Below, piece after piece: positions 1 through 6,687 of a DNA stretch of 13,661 nucleotides (the stretch's first letter is position 1; each line of letters opens with the position of its first letter). The position numbers and the translations under genes were made by a program. The DNA comes from Actinomycetes bacterium. Lineage in GTDB: Bacteria; Actinomycetota; Actinomycetes; Streptosporangiales; Streptosporangiaceae. The stretch covers positions 1 to 13,661 of the forward strand of contig JAOPYP010000341.1 in NCBI GenBank assembly GCA_025964635.1, written 5' to 3'. The notes beneath the pieces are model-generated. The model saw only the letters and a list, made by a program, of their open reading frames with translations, was not told the DNA's origin and ran no database searches.

Positions 1-1
1 A

Positions 2-238
2 GGCTGGGCCGCGGGGGCCGGGCTGGCCGGCTGGGCCGGGATGACGCTCAGCTTCCTGCCCGTGCTGCGGCTGTACCGGCTGGCCTGGTTTCGGGCGCCC
101 GTTTTGCCCCTCGTGGCCATGCTCTACGCCGTGATGACGGCGGATTCCGCCCGCCGGCACTACGCCGGACGGGGCGGTGAATGGAAGGGCCGGACCATGG
201 CCCCGCGCCGCGAGCAGAGCGCAACAAACCGCCCTTAA
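2..238 (+). CDS. Hopanoid-associated glycosyltransferase (HpnB-like), C-terminal end only
   Basis: The reading frame is open from the left edge (first full codon at base 2) to TAA at 236-238, so only about the last 78 residues are present; the in-frame ATG at 41 is internal. The end contains a hydrophobic segment followed by a basic tail with the pattern MTADSARRHYAGRGGEWKGR. This matches my recollection of the conserved end of HpnB family-2 glycosyltransferases, which carry C-terminal membrane helices and are found with hopanoid biosynthesis genes. The glycosyltransferase domain lies outside the window, so the call rests on this tail alone. No clear rho-independent hairpin follows the stop. 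Confidence 0.6.
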   Translation, partial: GWAAGAGLAGWAGMTLSFLPVLRLYRLAWFRAPVLPLVAMLYAVMTADSARRHYAGRGGEWKGRTMAPRREQSATNRP

Positions 239-567
239 GTACCCTGAATTAATCACCATAAAGCATTTTCAACCGGCTGCTTCGTACGCCTAAAAGGCAT
301 TCAGGAACAGATCGGAATGGATCGCCTGGCGAGCCTTAACTTCATTCCCGATCTCGCTCTGGCGAACCTGTGACATGCTTCATGTCGCACTAGGTGAGTC
401 CATCAATACTCGTGCTAAAGTCACTGCTGGACTCGGCGGGGCGGGGAGTCAGCGCTTTATCGCAGACGACTACGAGACAAGTCCGGGGCCGGTCCCAGCA
501 TTACCGCCTTTGCCTCCGGAATTCCTTTTATCCGGCCCGGTAATCATCAAGGGGAAGGAAGTAATCG
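239..567. other. Intergenic region with short palindrome; no gene seen
   Basis: This 329-base gap is visibly less GC-rich than its surroundings. The 66-codon frame at 375-575 has no ribosome binding site, lacks the codon bias of the neighbours and overlaps the next start, so I treat it as noncoding. A palindrome GACATG-CTT-CATGTC lies at 372-386 and could be a regulator site for the downstream secreted gene. The Shine-Dalgarno AAGGAAG at 555-561 sits 6 bases before the ATG at 568. I could not place a convincing -35/-10 pair. Confidence 0.5.
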
Positions 568-1449
568 ATGCGTAGACGCATCACCCGGACGCTCTTTGCC
601 GCCGCGGCGGCAGGCGTCACGGCCAGCACCCTCGGCCTCAGTGCCGTGGGCGCCGCCAACGCGGCCGTGGCCACCAAGGCGCAGCCGGCCACCATCGGCA
701 CCACGATCGCTACCACGAGCACGGCGGGGTACGAGGCGAGCGGGCGGGACTTCCGCTACATCAGCTCGACCCTCACGGTGCCGGACACCTCGTTCCTGAC
801 CGGCATCTACCCGCAGGAGTACATCCAGCTCTCCAACGGGTCCCTCACCCAGCCCACCGGCGGCGGTGACCAGTACATCCGGGCCGGGATCGAGGCGTGT
901 GTCGTGGCCCGGTCGTTCGGCGCCACCTGCCCCACCGGCACCTGGGTGGCATTCGTCGAGGCGTTCGACAACTCGCTGAGCGGGCCGTACTTCTCGCACT
1001 TCTACAACCTGGCGGGCGTGAACCAGGGCGACGGCGTCAACTTCAGCATCTACTACGACGAGGCCGGCAACGAGCTGCACTTCGTCATCACGCCGCCGTC
1101 CACGTCCGGTACGCCGCAGTACTACAAGACCCAGGCGTACGGGGCGATCTTCGATCACGCGGCCGCGCTGGATGACTTCACCGACAGCACCGGGACGCCG
1201 ATCCCGCTGCCGTTCTTCATCCACGCGTTCCGGATCAACCAGTTCCTGCAGGGCGCCATCACCACCGAGCATGGCCTCCGCGGCTCGTTCGTGGGTCCGT
1301 GGACGACCAGCCCGGTCGAGGCGACCAGTAACGGCCTGCCGTTCCCGTCCGGGCACGTCCGGGTCTCGCCGAACGCGCTGTGGTCGGACGGCCTGGTGGC
1401 CAACGGCGCGGTGCGCGCCAACGACGCCTTCGGCGTCTGGGCTCGCTGA
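568..1449 (+). CDS. Secreted protein of unassigned function, tandem paralogue A (possible G1-peptidase-like fold)
   Basis: 293 residues starting at ATG 568, with AAGGAAG 6 bases upstream. Residues 1-33 form a signal peptide: basic MRRR, an Ala-rich core and a cleavage site near ANA-A at 30-33. The mature protein is acidic to neutral, rich in Tyr, Phe, Gly and Ser, and has only two cysteines (C111 and C121), both kept in the paralogue, so a disulfide is likely outside the cell. The start of the mature region (GYEASG, then a TVP motif at 70-72) and the beta-rich layout loosely resemble glutamic (G1, eqolisin) endopeptidases. By eye R105 falls where the catalytic Gln would be and no matching Glu is obvious, so it may be a non-catalytic relative or unrelated. 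It is followed by its own strong terminator and by a near-identical gene. Function is unknown; secretion is well supported. Confidence 0.8.
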   Translation: MRRRITRTLFAAAAAGVTASTLGLSAVGAANAAVATKAQPATIGTTIATTSTAGYEASGRDFRYISSTLTVPDTSFLTGIYPQEYIQLSNGSLTQPTGGGDQYIRAGIEACVVARSFGATCPTGTWVAFVEAFDNSLSGPYFSHFYNLAGVNQGDGVNFSIYYDEAGNELHFVITPPSTSGTPQYYKTQAYGAIFDHAAALDDFTDSTGTPIPLPFFIHAFRINQFLQGAITTEHGLRGSFVGPWTTSPVEATSNGLPFPSGHVRVSPNALWSDGLVANGAVRANDAFGVWAR

Positions 1450-1455
1450 GCCCGG

Positions 1456-1485
1456 CCTGATCAGGGCCTCCGGGCCCTGACCAGG
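1456..1485 (+). repeat. Imperfect hairpin just after paralogue A
   Basis: The arms at 1456-1468 and 1473-1485 are complementary over 13 bases with one mismatch and a 4-base loop, starting 7 bases after the stop codon. The left arm itself contains the palindrome CCTGATCAGG. It lies directly before a second, perfect hairpin, so the two probably act together in 3' end formation or mRNA stability. Confidence 0.6.
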
Positions 1486-1494
1486 GCTCATCTC

Positions 1495-1540
1495 ACACGC
1501 TGCTGCCCGGGCCGGTTCTCCGGCCCGGGCAGCAGCGTGT
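1495..1540 (+). terminator. Strong intrinsic-type terminator of paralogue A
   Basis: A perfect 21-bp inverted repeat (1495-1515 and 1520-1540) with loop TTCT. There is no long T run after it, as is usual for actinobacterial terminators. The inner 11 bases, GCCCGGGCCGG, recur in the hairpin after paralogue B. Confidence 0.85.
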
Positions 1541-1726
1541 TTGGCAAAGTTAAATCCATGTCATGGAGTAATCATTAGAGTACGCAGAGTAGGGAACTGA
1601 TACCGGAGGGGCGGCAGGGCCAACCTGAAAATCACCGACGGGGGCATGCCGGACATCGGTCCTGTTTATTACCCGCCCAGACCAAAACCGGACTTGTCCC
1701 CAGGCGTCACAGGAGGGAACCTACCG

Positions 1727-2608
1727 ATGCGAAGCCGCATCATGACTGCGCTCGTCGCCACCGCGGCGGCGGGCGCTACTGCCACGACCCTCGGCTTGGC
1801 GGCCGCGGGTACCGCGAACGCGGCCGTGACCACCAAGGCCCAGCCGAGCATGATCGGGACCACGATCGGTTCCACCAGCTCGGCCGGGTACGAGGCGAGC
1901 GGGCGGGACTTCCGCTACATCAGCTCGACGATCACGGTCCCGGACACCTCGTTCCTGACCGGCATCTACCCGCAGGAGTACATCCAGCTCTCCAACGGGT
2001 CACTCACCCAGCCCACGGGCGGCGGTGACCAGTACACCCGGGCCGGGATCGAGTCGTGTGTCGTGGCGCGGTCGTTCGGCGCCACCTGCAGCACCGGCAC
2101 CTGGGTGGCGTTCGTCGAGGCGTTCAACAACTCGCTGAGCGGGCCGTACTTCTCGCACTTCTACAACCTGGCCGGGGTGAACCAGGGCGACGGGGTCAAC
2201 TTCAGCATCTTCTACTACCAGGGCGGGAACGAGCTGCACTTCGTGATCACCCCGCCGTCGACATCCGGGACGCCGCAGTTCTACAAGGCCCGGGCCTTCG
2301 GCCCGGTCTACGATCACGCGGCCGCACTGGATGACTTCACCGACAGCACCGGGACGCCGATCCCGCTGCCGTTCTTCCTCCACTCGTTCCGGATCAACCA
2401 GTTCCTGCAGGGTGCGCTGACCACTTACAGCGGCGCCCGGGGCTCCTTCGTGGGCCCGTGGACGACCAGCAAGGTCATTGCCACCAGCAACGGCCTGCTG
2501 CCTCCGTCCGGGACGACCCGGGTCTCGCCGTCCGCACTGTGGTCGGATGGCCTGGCCGCCAACGGGGCGGTCCGCTCCAACGACGCCTTCGGCGTCTGGG
2601 CGCGGTAG
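1727..2608 (+). CDS. Secreted protein of unassigned function, tandem paralogue B
   Basis: The start is ATG 1727, chosen because AGGAGGG at 1711-1717 lies 9 bases upstream and because it gives 293 residues, exactly the length of paralogue A; a longer frame opens at 1646 but would put 27 residues ahead of the signal peptide. Residues 1-33 are the signal peptide, with the same ANAA cleavage region. By hand alignment without gaps about 48 of 293 positions differ (about 84 percent identity). Differences cluster in the signal peptide, around residues 165-190 and in the C-terminal third. C111 and C121 and the TVPDTSFLTGIYPQEYIQLS block are unchanged. It has its own leader of about 185 bases after the first terminator, so it is probably transcribed separately. 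The function is as uncertain as for paralogue A. Confidence 0.8.
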   Translation: MRSRIMTALVATAAAGATATTLGLAAAGTANAAVTTKAQPSMIGTTIGSTSSAGYEASGRDFRYISSTITVPDTSFLTGIYPQEYIQLSNGSLTQPTGGGDQYTRAGIESCVVARSFGATCSTGTWVAFVEAFNNSLSGPYFSHFYNLAGVNQGDGVNFSIFYYQGGNELHFVITPPSTSGTPQFYKARAFGPVYDHAAALDDFTDSTGTPIPLPFFLHSFRINQFLQGALTTYSGARGSFVGPWTTSKVIATSNGLLPPSGTTRVSPSALWSDGLAANGAVRSNDAFGVWAR

Positions 2609-2625
2609 TCCCAGCATCATCCGGG

Positions 2626-2661
2626 CGGTGGCCCGGGCCGGCTTGCCGGCCCGGGCCACCG
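2626..2661 (+). terminator. Strong intrinsic-type terminator of paralogue B
   Basis: A perfect 16-bp stem (2626-2641 and 2646-2661) with loop CTTG, followed by TTCTTT at 2662-2667. It starts 17 bases after the stop and shares the GCCCGGGCCGG core with the hairpin after paralogue A. Confidence 0.85.
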
Positions 2662-2695
2662 TTCTTTCGGCCCGCGTCGCATTCCGCCCTAGTTG

Positions 2696-2743
2696 GTGAT
2701 CAACCGATTGGTGCTGGCCCAGCGACACCAATCAGTTGATCAC
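2696..2743. repeat. Long imperfect inverted repeat between genes
   Basis: The arms at 2696-2713 and 2726-2743 are complementary over 18 bases with one mismatch (C2705 against A2734). The 12-base centre contains CTGG-C-CCAG. The arms include GTGATCAAC/GTTGATCAC and are far less GC-rich than the surroundings. It could be a dyad operator, a structured RNA or a bidirectional terminator; no T run follows. Confidence 0.7.
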
Positions 2744-2952
2744 GACGGTGACCCTGGGGCTTGTGGGACGGATGGCGCTCCCGCTGTGGATGTGACTTGA
2801 GTGATCTGGAACGTGCTGAACGGTGCCAAACGGCGCCGACGCCGTCCGCCTCGGTCCCGGCCTGGCCGGAACCGGTACGGCCGGCGACCGGGAAGAGACG
2901 GAACTGGCGTGGCGCACTTGGCTCGGCGCGCTCTACGCGTAAGCATGGTGCG

Positions 2953-3378
2953 GTGCCTGAGCCGGACATACAGTACCTGCGTTTCCGCAGCCGGTACCCG
3001 GACCAGGACGGGTTCCACGTCGGTGTCTTCGGGCTGGTCAACGTCCTGGGCCGGCACGGGATGCTGACCCCGGCCGAGGAAATCTTCCGGCGCGACAACA
3101 ACGCCTGGTACGACGCGGCCTACCCGGACCCGTGCACCATCCACCCGTCCGTCTTCGACCAGCGGCTCAACCCGGGAGCGGCCTCCTGGTTCAAGCCGTC
3201 CGCGACCACCCTGCTCCGCCGGATCGACGGCTACCTGGCCATCCTGTCCGCGCACGCCGTGGCCTGGCAGCAGGTCACCTCGCCCGACCCCGGCCGGGTG
3301 GTCTACGAGGACGAGTTCCACGTGGTGGCGGTACCCCGCGCCGGGTGCTCACTGCGGATCGTGCAGAGCGGACCGTAG
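2953..3378 (+). CDS. Uncharacterised 141-residue protein
   Basis: I chose GTG 2953 as the start. The frame stays open upstream to 2761, but codons there have mixed third positions and look noncoding, whereas from about 2953 the third positions are almost all G or C. No good Shine-Dalgarno sits before the GTG, so the start is uncertain. The product is soluble, with no signal peptide or membrane helix. It is rich in aromatic residues and contains a central block around EEIFRRDNNAWYDAAYPDP and a C-terminal amphipathic stretch. I recall similar unnamed proteins in actinobacteria but can assign no function. It stands alone, convergent with the DedA gene. Confidence 0.6.
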   Translation: MPEPDIQYLRFRSRYPDQDGFHVGVFGLVNVLGRHGMLTPAEEIFRRDNNAWYDAAYPDPCTIHPSVFDQRLNPGAASWFKPSATTLLRRIDGYLAILSAHAVAWQQVTSPDPGRVVYEDEFHVVAVPRAGCSLRIVQSGP

Positions 3379-3393
3379 CGCGCACCTCACGCA

Positions 3394-3410
3394 GCCCGCG
3401 GGCCGCGGGC
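3394..3410. repeat. GC palindrome between convergent genes
   Basis: Arms GCCCGCGG (3394-3401) and CCGCGGGC (3403-3410) flank a single G. It lies between the converging 2953-3378 gene and the DedA gene. The arms abut too closely for a normal hairpin, so its role as a terminator is doubtful. Confidence 0.4.
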
Positions 3411-3456
3411 CGGCCACGGCCTGATCACCTGCTTAATCCGCAACGGCAGTGGCCGG

Positions 3457-4227
3457 TCACTCAGCCTGGTCGGCGTCCGCGTGCGGCCGGTCGTCACGCC
3501 CGGTTTGCCCGGCCGGCGGCGAGCCGGGCGTGTTGCTGATGTGGCCGTCGCTCCCGTCCCCGCCGGGGCCGCCGTCCTGGTCGCGGCCGGCCCGCCGGGC
3601 GCGGAGCAGTTCGAGGCCGATCGGGATCAGCGAGACGATGACGATCACGGCGATGATCGGCAGCAGGTACGTGTCGATGCTGGGGATCGTGCTGCCCAGC
3701 CCGTAGCCGGCCAGCGTCACCCCGGCCGCCCAGATCACGCCGCCGACGACCTGCCACAGGGTGAAGGTCCGGACCGGCACATCGAGTGCGCCGCACATCG
3801 GGTTCAGCACGGTCCGGACCACCGGGATGAACCGGGCCAGCACGATGGCCTTGCCGTACCCGTACCGCTCCAGCAGGTGGCCGGCGCGTTCGGTGCCCTC
3901 GCGCAGGAAGCGGTTGCTGGTGTGGCCGAGCAGGGGACGGCCACCGCGCCCGATGTAGTAGCCCGTCTGCGCGCCGAGCAGTGCGCCGCCGATCGCGGCC
4001 AGGATGACCACCGGCAGCGACAGGTGCACCGAGTGCGAGCCGGTGGTGGTGCACAGCAGCCCGGCGGTGAACAGCAGCGAGTCGCCGGGCAGGAAGAAGC
4101 CGATGAGCAGCCCGGTCTCGGCGAACAGGGCGAGGAAGACGCCGAGCGCGCCCAGGCTGGCCAGCAGCGACGTCGAGCTCAGCGGGTTGAGCGCGGTCAC
4201 GAGGTGCGCGGCGCCCTGGGACAGCAT
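3457..4227 (-). CDS. DedA/VTT-family integral membrane protein
   Basis: 256 residues from ATG 4227-4225; AAGGAGA (4241-4235) lies 7 bases upstream. The DedA signature is complete: E37, the FFLPGDSLLFTAG block with D49, a GxxTGYYIGR motif near 86-94, and ARFIPVVRT with R132 and R138. These correspond to the essential acidic and arginine residues described for DedA proteins such as YqjA. Hydrophobic segments lie at about 20-60, 70-92, 125-145, 155-180 and 187-206. Residues 207-256 form a hydrophilic cytoplasmic tail rich in Gly, Asp and Arg. Members of the family are linked to undecaprenyl-phosphate or lipid recycling and membrane homeostasis; the exact substrate here is unknown. A candidate PHO box about 180 bases upstream suggests phosphate control. 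Confidence 0.9.
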   Translation of the reverse strand: MLSQGAAHLVTALNPLSSTSLLASLGALGVFLALFAETGLLIGFFLPGDSLLFTAGLLCTTTGSHSVHLSLPVVILAAIGGALLGAQTGYYIGRGGRPLLGHTSNRFLREGTERAGHLLERYGYGKAIVLARFIPVVRTVLNPMCGALDVPVRTFTLWQVVGGVIWAAGVTLAGYGLGSTIPSIDTYLLPIIAVIVIVSLIPIGLELLRARRAGRDQDGGPGGDGSDGHISNTPGSPPAGQTGRDDRPHADADQAE

Positions 4228-4266
4228 TCCCGTGTCTCCTTCCCAGAACGGGCCGGGGCAGGCCTG

Positions 4267-4298
4267 GGGGCCGCCCCGGCGGGGCTGTTGGCGGCCCC
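4267..4298 (-). repeat. Stem in the probable DedA mRNA leader
   Basis: GGGGCCGCC (4267-4275) pairs with GGCGGCCCC (4290-4298), about 40 bases upstream of the DedA ATG. It would fold in the leader RNA if transcription starts near the PHO box. Whether it regulates anything cannot be told. Confidence 0.4.
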
Positions 4299-4408
4299 AC
4301 TACCCAGAACGGCGGGTCCCAGTGCGGCACGAAAGCCAAGATCTGGTTAAGGAACGCCTGGCCACGCCGGCGTCCGGCGTGCCGCGGGCCGGCAACGGGG
4401 TCCGGGCG

Positions 4409-4452
4409 TTAAGGTGACCGGCGTTACAGCGCGAGGTGACCGGGAGGTGACC
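4409..4452 (-). promoter_or_regulatory. Candidate PHO box (PhoP direct repeats)
   Basis: Read on the minus strand, four consecutive 11-base units run from 4452 to 4409: GGTCACCTCCC, GGTCACCTCGC, GCTGTAACGCC and GGTCACCTTAA. Three of the four match the first eight positions of the Streptomyces PhoP direct-repeat unit G(G/T)TCAYYY; the third unit is degenerate. The 11-base phasing and orientation are as expected for a PhoP operator upstream of the minus-strand DedA gene. No clear -10 was found downstream. It might instead act on the gene at 4622. Confidence 0.5.
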
Positions 4453-4621
4453 GGCCTTCGGCTGAATTTCGGCTGACCGCATCCTCCAGAGTGCATGGAC
4501 GGGTGCCCCTCGGCGTGCCACACTTCGGGAACGGTTGTTGAGTCGGCCGCGCGCGGGGCTGGCTGTTTGCGAGTCCAGATCCCGGGAAGGCGGCCTAATC
4601 GATCCCGGAGGGGGGCCGAAC

Positions 4622-5017
4622 ATGGCTGGTGAAGATCGCTCAATCGTTTCCCTCGCGAATCCGGCCGTGCAGTCCTGCTGGTTGTGCGGGACCAGGCTGC
4701 CGGCCCGCGAGATGGTGGCCGATGGCGGCAGTGCGTGCGCCGACCTGCGCTGGTACTGCGCGGACACCCGGCGGTGCACGGAACGCTGGACTTCGCGCTG
4801 GTCAACAGGAGTAGGCGCGGGCCACGGCCGCGCCGGGCACGGTCACGCGGGTCAGGCGCTCGCGGATCAGGGACTTTCGGGTCAGGGACTTTCGGGTCAG
4901 GGACTCGCGGGTCAGGGACACAGTGCCGTCCCGGGCCAGGGCGCCAGCGCCGCGCCAGGCCGGGGCTCGCTGCCGGGCCCGAGGGGCAGGCAGCTGGCCG
5001 GCTTAGGCGACCGCTGA
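4622..5017 (+). CDS. Small Cys-rich (zinc-ribbon-like) protein with repetitive Gly/Gln tail
   Basis: 131 residues from ATG 4622, set by GGAGGGGGG at 4607-4615. Residues 15-60 form a compact Cys-rich module: CWLC (C19, C22), C39, C46 and C52, with MVADGGSACADLRWYC between. This arrangement suggests metal binding, and I recall similar small actinobacterial proteins without known function. From about residue 62 the protein is low complexity: a Gly/His/Ala stretch, then GQGL(S/A) pentapeptides from a 15-bp DNA repeat, then a Gly/Pro/Arg tail. The tail probably varies between strains. There is no signal peptide or membrane segment. It ends 47 bases from the convergent MoaD-like gene. Confidence 0.65.
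   Translation: MAGEDRSIVSLANPAVQSCWLCGTRLPAREMVADGGSACADLRWYCADTRRCTERWTSRWSTGVGAGHGRAGHGHAGQALADQGLSGQGLSGQGLAGQGHSAVPGQGASAAPGRGSLPGPRGRQLAGLGDR
4867..4919 (+). repeat. 15-bp coding tandem repeat (about 3.5 copies)
   Basis: The unit TCAGGGACTTTCGGG occurs at 4867-4881 and 4882-4896, as a variant at 4897-4911, and partly at 4912-4919. The length is a multiple of three, so copy changes keep the frame and would add or remove GQGLS pentapeptides. Confidence 0.9.
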
Positions 5018-5064
5018 CTTCCCTGCGCGCTGCCCGCCAGCCTGCCTCGTGCGCCCGGCCTGGC

Positions 5065-5361
5065 TCAGCCGCCGGCCATGGCCCCCACGATCAGGTACGG
5101 CTCAGCCCCGGTGGTGACCGCCTCCGGCAGCGGGTCGTCGGGCGGTTCGTGGGACAGGTCCTCCTGGCAGGCGAAGAACCGGACCATCGCGCGCCGCCGC
5201 CCGTCGTCACGGTCGCGGATGGTGCCGCGCAGCACCGGATAGCTGGCCTCCAGCGCGTCGAGCACGGAACGCTGGGTGACTGGACCCGCGACGTCCAGTT
5301 TCACCTCGCCGGCGATCCGGGCCAGGGTCCGCAGGTGCGCGGGCAGCACCACGCGGATCAT
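5065..5361 (-). CDS. MoaD/ThiS-family ubiquitin-like protein
   Basis: 98 residues from ATG 5361-5359. The start is fixed by the ATGA overlap with the stop codon of the upstream BNR gene. The protein has the small beta-grasp size, begins with a beta strand (MIRVVLPAHLRTLA), has a helix around RSVLDALEASYP, and ends in GAMAGG. The terminal Gly-Gly is the hallmark of MoaD/ThiS sulfur carriers, which are adenylated and thiocarboxylated at that end. No adenylating enzyme or molybdopterin or thiamine gene is nearby. The coupling to a beta-propeller gene suggests a dedicated partner or target rather than general cofactor synthesis (inference). Confidence 0.8.
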   Translation of the reverse strand: MIRVVLPAHLRTLARIAGEVKLDVAGPVTQRSVLDALEASYPVLRGTIRDRDDGRRRAMVRFFACQEDLSHEPPDDPLPEAVTTGAEPYLIVGAMAGG

Positions 5362-6473
5362 GGCAGGGTCTGCACTTCCACCGAGAGCACGGCGGGGAGA
5401 TCGCGGACGATCGGTGCCCACGTGTCGCCGGCGTCGGCCGACCCGTAGACCTGCCCGCCGGTCGTCCCGAAGTACACGCCGCAGGAGTCGAGCGAGTCGA
5501 CGGCCATCGCGTCCCGCAGCACGTTCACGTAGCAGTGCTGCTGCGGCAGGCCCCGGGTCAGCGGTTCCCAGTCGTCCCCGCCGGTGCGGCTGCGGTAGAC
5601 GCGCAGCTTCCCCTCGGGCGGGAAGTGATGGGAGTCGCTGGTGATGGGGACCACGTAGACGGTGTCCGGCTCGTGCGCGTGCACGTCGATGGGGAAGCCG
5701 AAGTCGGTGGGCAGGTTGCCGCTGACCTCATGCCACGAATCGCCGGCGTCGTCGCTGCGCATGACGTCCCAGTGTTTTTGCATGTACAGCACGTCGGGGC
5801 GCGCGGGGTGCATGGCCAGCCGGTGCACGCAGTGCCCGACCTCGGCCTTCGGATCCGGGATGCCCTCGGACTTCAGGCCCTGGTTCACCGGCCGCCACGT
5901 TTCGCCCGCGTCGTCGGACCGGAACGCGCCCGCCGCCGAGATCGCGGTGAACATGCGCCCCGGCGCGGACCCGTCGAGGATGATCGTGTGCAGGCACATC
6001 CCGCCCGCGCCCGGCTGCCAGGATGGTCCCGTCTGGTGGCCGCGCAGCCCGGGCAGTTCCTGCCAGTGCTGGCCGCCGTCGGCCGACCGGAACAGGCCCG
6101 CGTCTTCCACCCCGGCGTAGACCGTGTCCGGGTCGCCGAGGGACGGCTCGAGGTGCCAGACCCGCGCGAACTCCCAGGGATGCGGCGTCCCGTCGTACCA
6201 CTGGTGCGTGCCCGCGGGGCCGTCGTAACTGAACTCGCTGCCGACCGGGGCCCAGGTCCGGCCGCCGTCGTCGGACCGCTGGATGACCTGCCCGAACCAC
6301 CCGCTGGACTGGGACGCGAACACCCGGTCCGGGTCGGCCGGCGAGGCCTTGACGTGGTAGATCTCCCAGCCGGGGAAGTGCGGCCCGCTGACCGCCCAGT
6401 CGTCCCGCTTGCCGTCCGAGGTCAGGACGAATGCACCCTTCCGGGTCCCGACCAGTACCCGCACACTGCTCAC
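5358..6473 (-). CDS. BNR/Asp-box beta-propeller protein (sialidase-like fold)
   Basis: 371 residues from GTG 6473-6471, with AAGGGAG (6485-6479) five bases upstream; the longer frame to 6569 lacks such a site. Six Asp-box motifs (S-x-D-x-G-x-x-W type) are visible at about residues 67-74, 130-137, 186-193, 240-247, 295-302 and 345-352, consistent with a six-bladed propeller. No signal peptide is seen, so it is probably cytoplasmic. The Arg triad and catalytic Tyr/Glu of true sialidases are not apparent, so a glycosidase role is not supported. The stop overlaps the start of the MoaD-like gene by four bases (ATGA), implying coupled expression. The promoter should lie in the 214-base gap 6474-6687; I could not fix its position. 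Confidence 0.85.
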   Translation of the reverse strand: MSSVRVLVGTRKGAFVLTSDGKRDDWAVSGPHFPGWEIYHVKASPADPDRVFASQSSGWFGQVIQRSDDGGRTWAPVGSEFSYDGPAGTHQWYDGTPHPWEFARVWHLEPSLGDPDTVYAGVEDAGLFRSADGGQHWQELPGLRGHQTGPSWQPGAGGMCLHTIILDGSAPGRMFTAISAAGAFRSDDAGETWRPVNQGLKSEGIPDPKAEVGHCVHRLAMHPARPDVLYMQKHWDVMRSDDAGDSWHEVSGNLPTDFGFPIDVHAHEPDTVYVVPITSDSHHFPPEGKLRVYRSRTGGDDWEPLTRGLPQQHCYVNVLRDAMAVDSLDSCGVYFGTTGGQVYGSADAGDTWAPIVRDLPAVLSVEVQTLP

Positions 6474-6687
6474 CGGTTCTCCCTTCCTGCCCGGGGCGGC
6501 CACCGTGACCTGCGCGTCTTTCCCGGCAGGGTAGCGGCCAGACCCCTCATGCCGTGACCGAACTATCACGGCGGTCCAACCCTCTGACGTCCGGCGGGCG
6601 GGAGATTAACCGGCCGGGGCGCCCGGCAGCCGGGTCGCGCATGGACCGGTGGTCCGCCCTGGCCTGAGCCTGACCCGGCCGGTGCGG

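Larger units (their letters stand above)
4228..4621. other. Divergent intergenic region between DedA and the Cys-rich small gene
   Basis: About 390 bases without a gene. From left to right it holds the DedA ribosome binding site, a 9-bp hairpin at 4267-4298, a perfect 8-bp hairpin at 4363-4381 (CACGCCGG-CGT-CCGGCGTG), three 11-base-phased copies of AGGTGACC at 4412-4452 (see the PHO box entry), and the GGAGGGGGG ribosome binding site at 4607-4615 for the gene at 4622. I saw no supportable small gene. Confidence 0.6.

Noticed and set aside
375..575. 66-codon frame before paralogue A
   Set aside because: No ribosome binding site, atypical codon use, overlaps the next gene's start; more likely leader or regulatory DNA.
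547..1491. Long minus-strand open frame opposite paralogue A (and the similar one at 2000-2731)
   Set aside because: Arg/Gly/Val-rich composition is what the complement of GC-rich coding DNA gives; the plus-strand frames have signal peptides, ribosome binding sites and a conserved paralogue.
2761..2952. N-terminal extension of the 2953-3378 gene
   Set aside because: Codons have mixed third positions and no start signal; kept as probable untranslated DNA, though the true start is uncertain.
3481..4350. Plus-strand frame opposite DedA
   Set aside because: The minus strand has complete DedA motifs and a good ribosome binding site; the plus-strand translation is low-complexity Asp/Arg/Gln.
4867..4919. 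CRISPR-like repeat
   Set aside because: Units are 15 bp, directly adjacent without spacers and in a coding frame, so this is a coding minisatellite.
5358..6473. True sialidase activity for the Asp-box protein
   Set aside because: Asp boxes only show the propeller fold; the sialidase Arg triad and nucleophile are not evident and there is no export signal.
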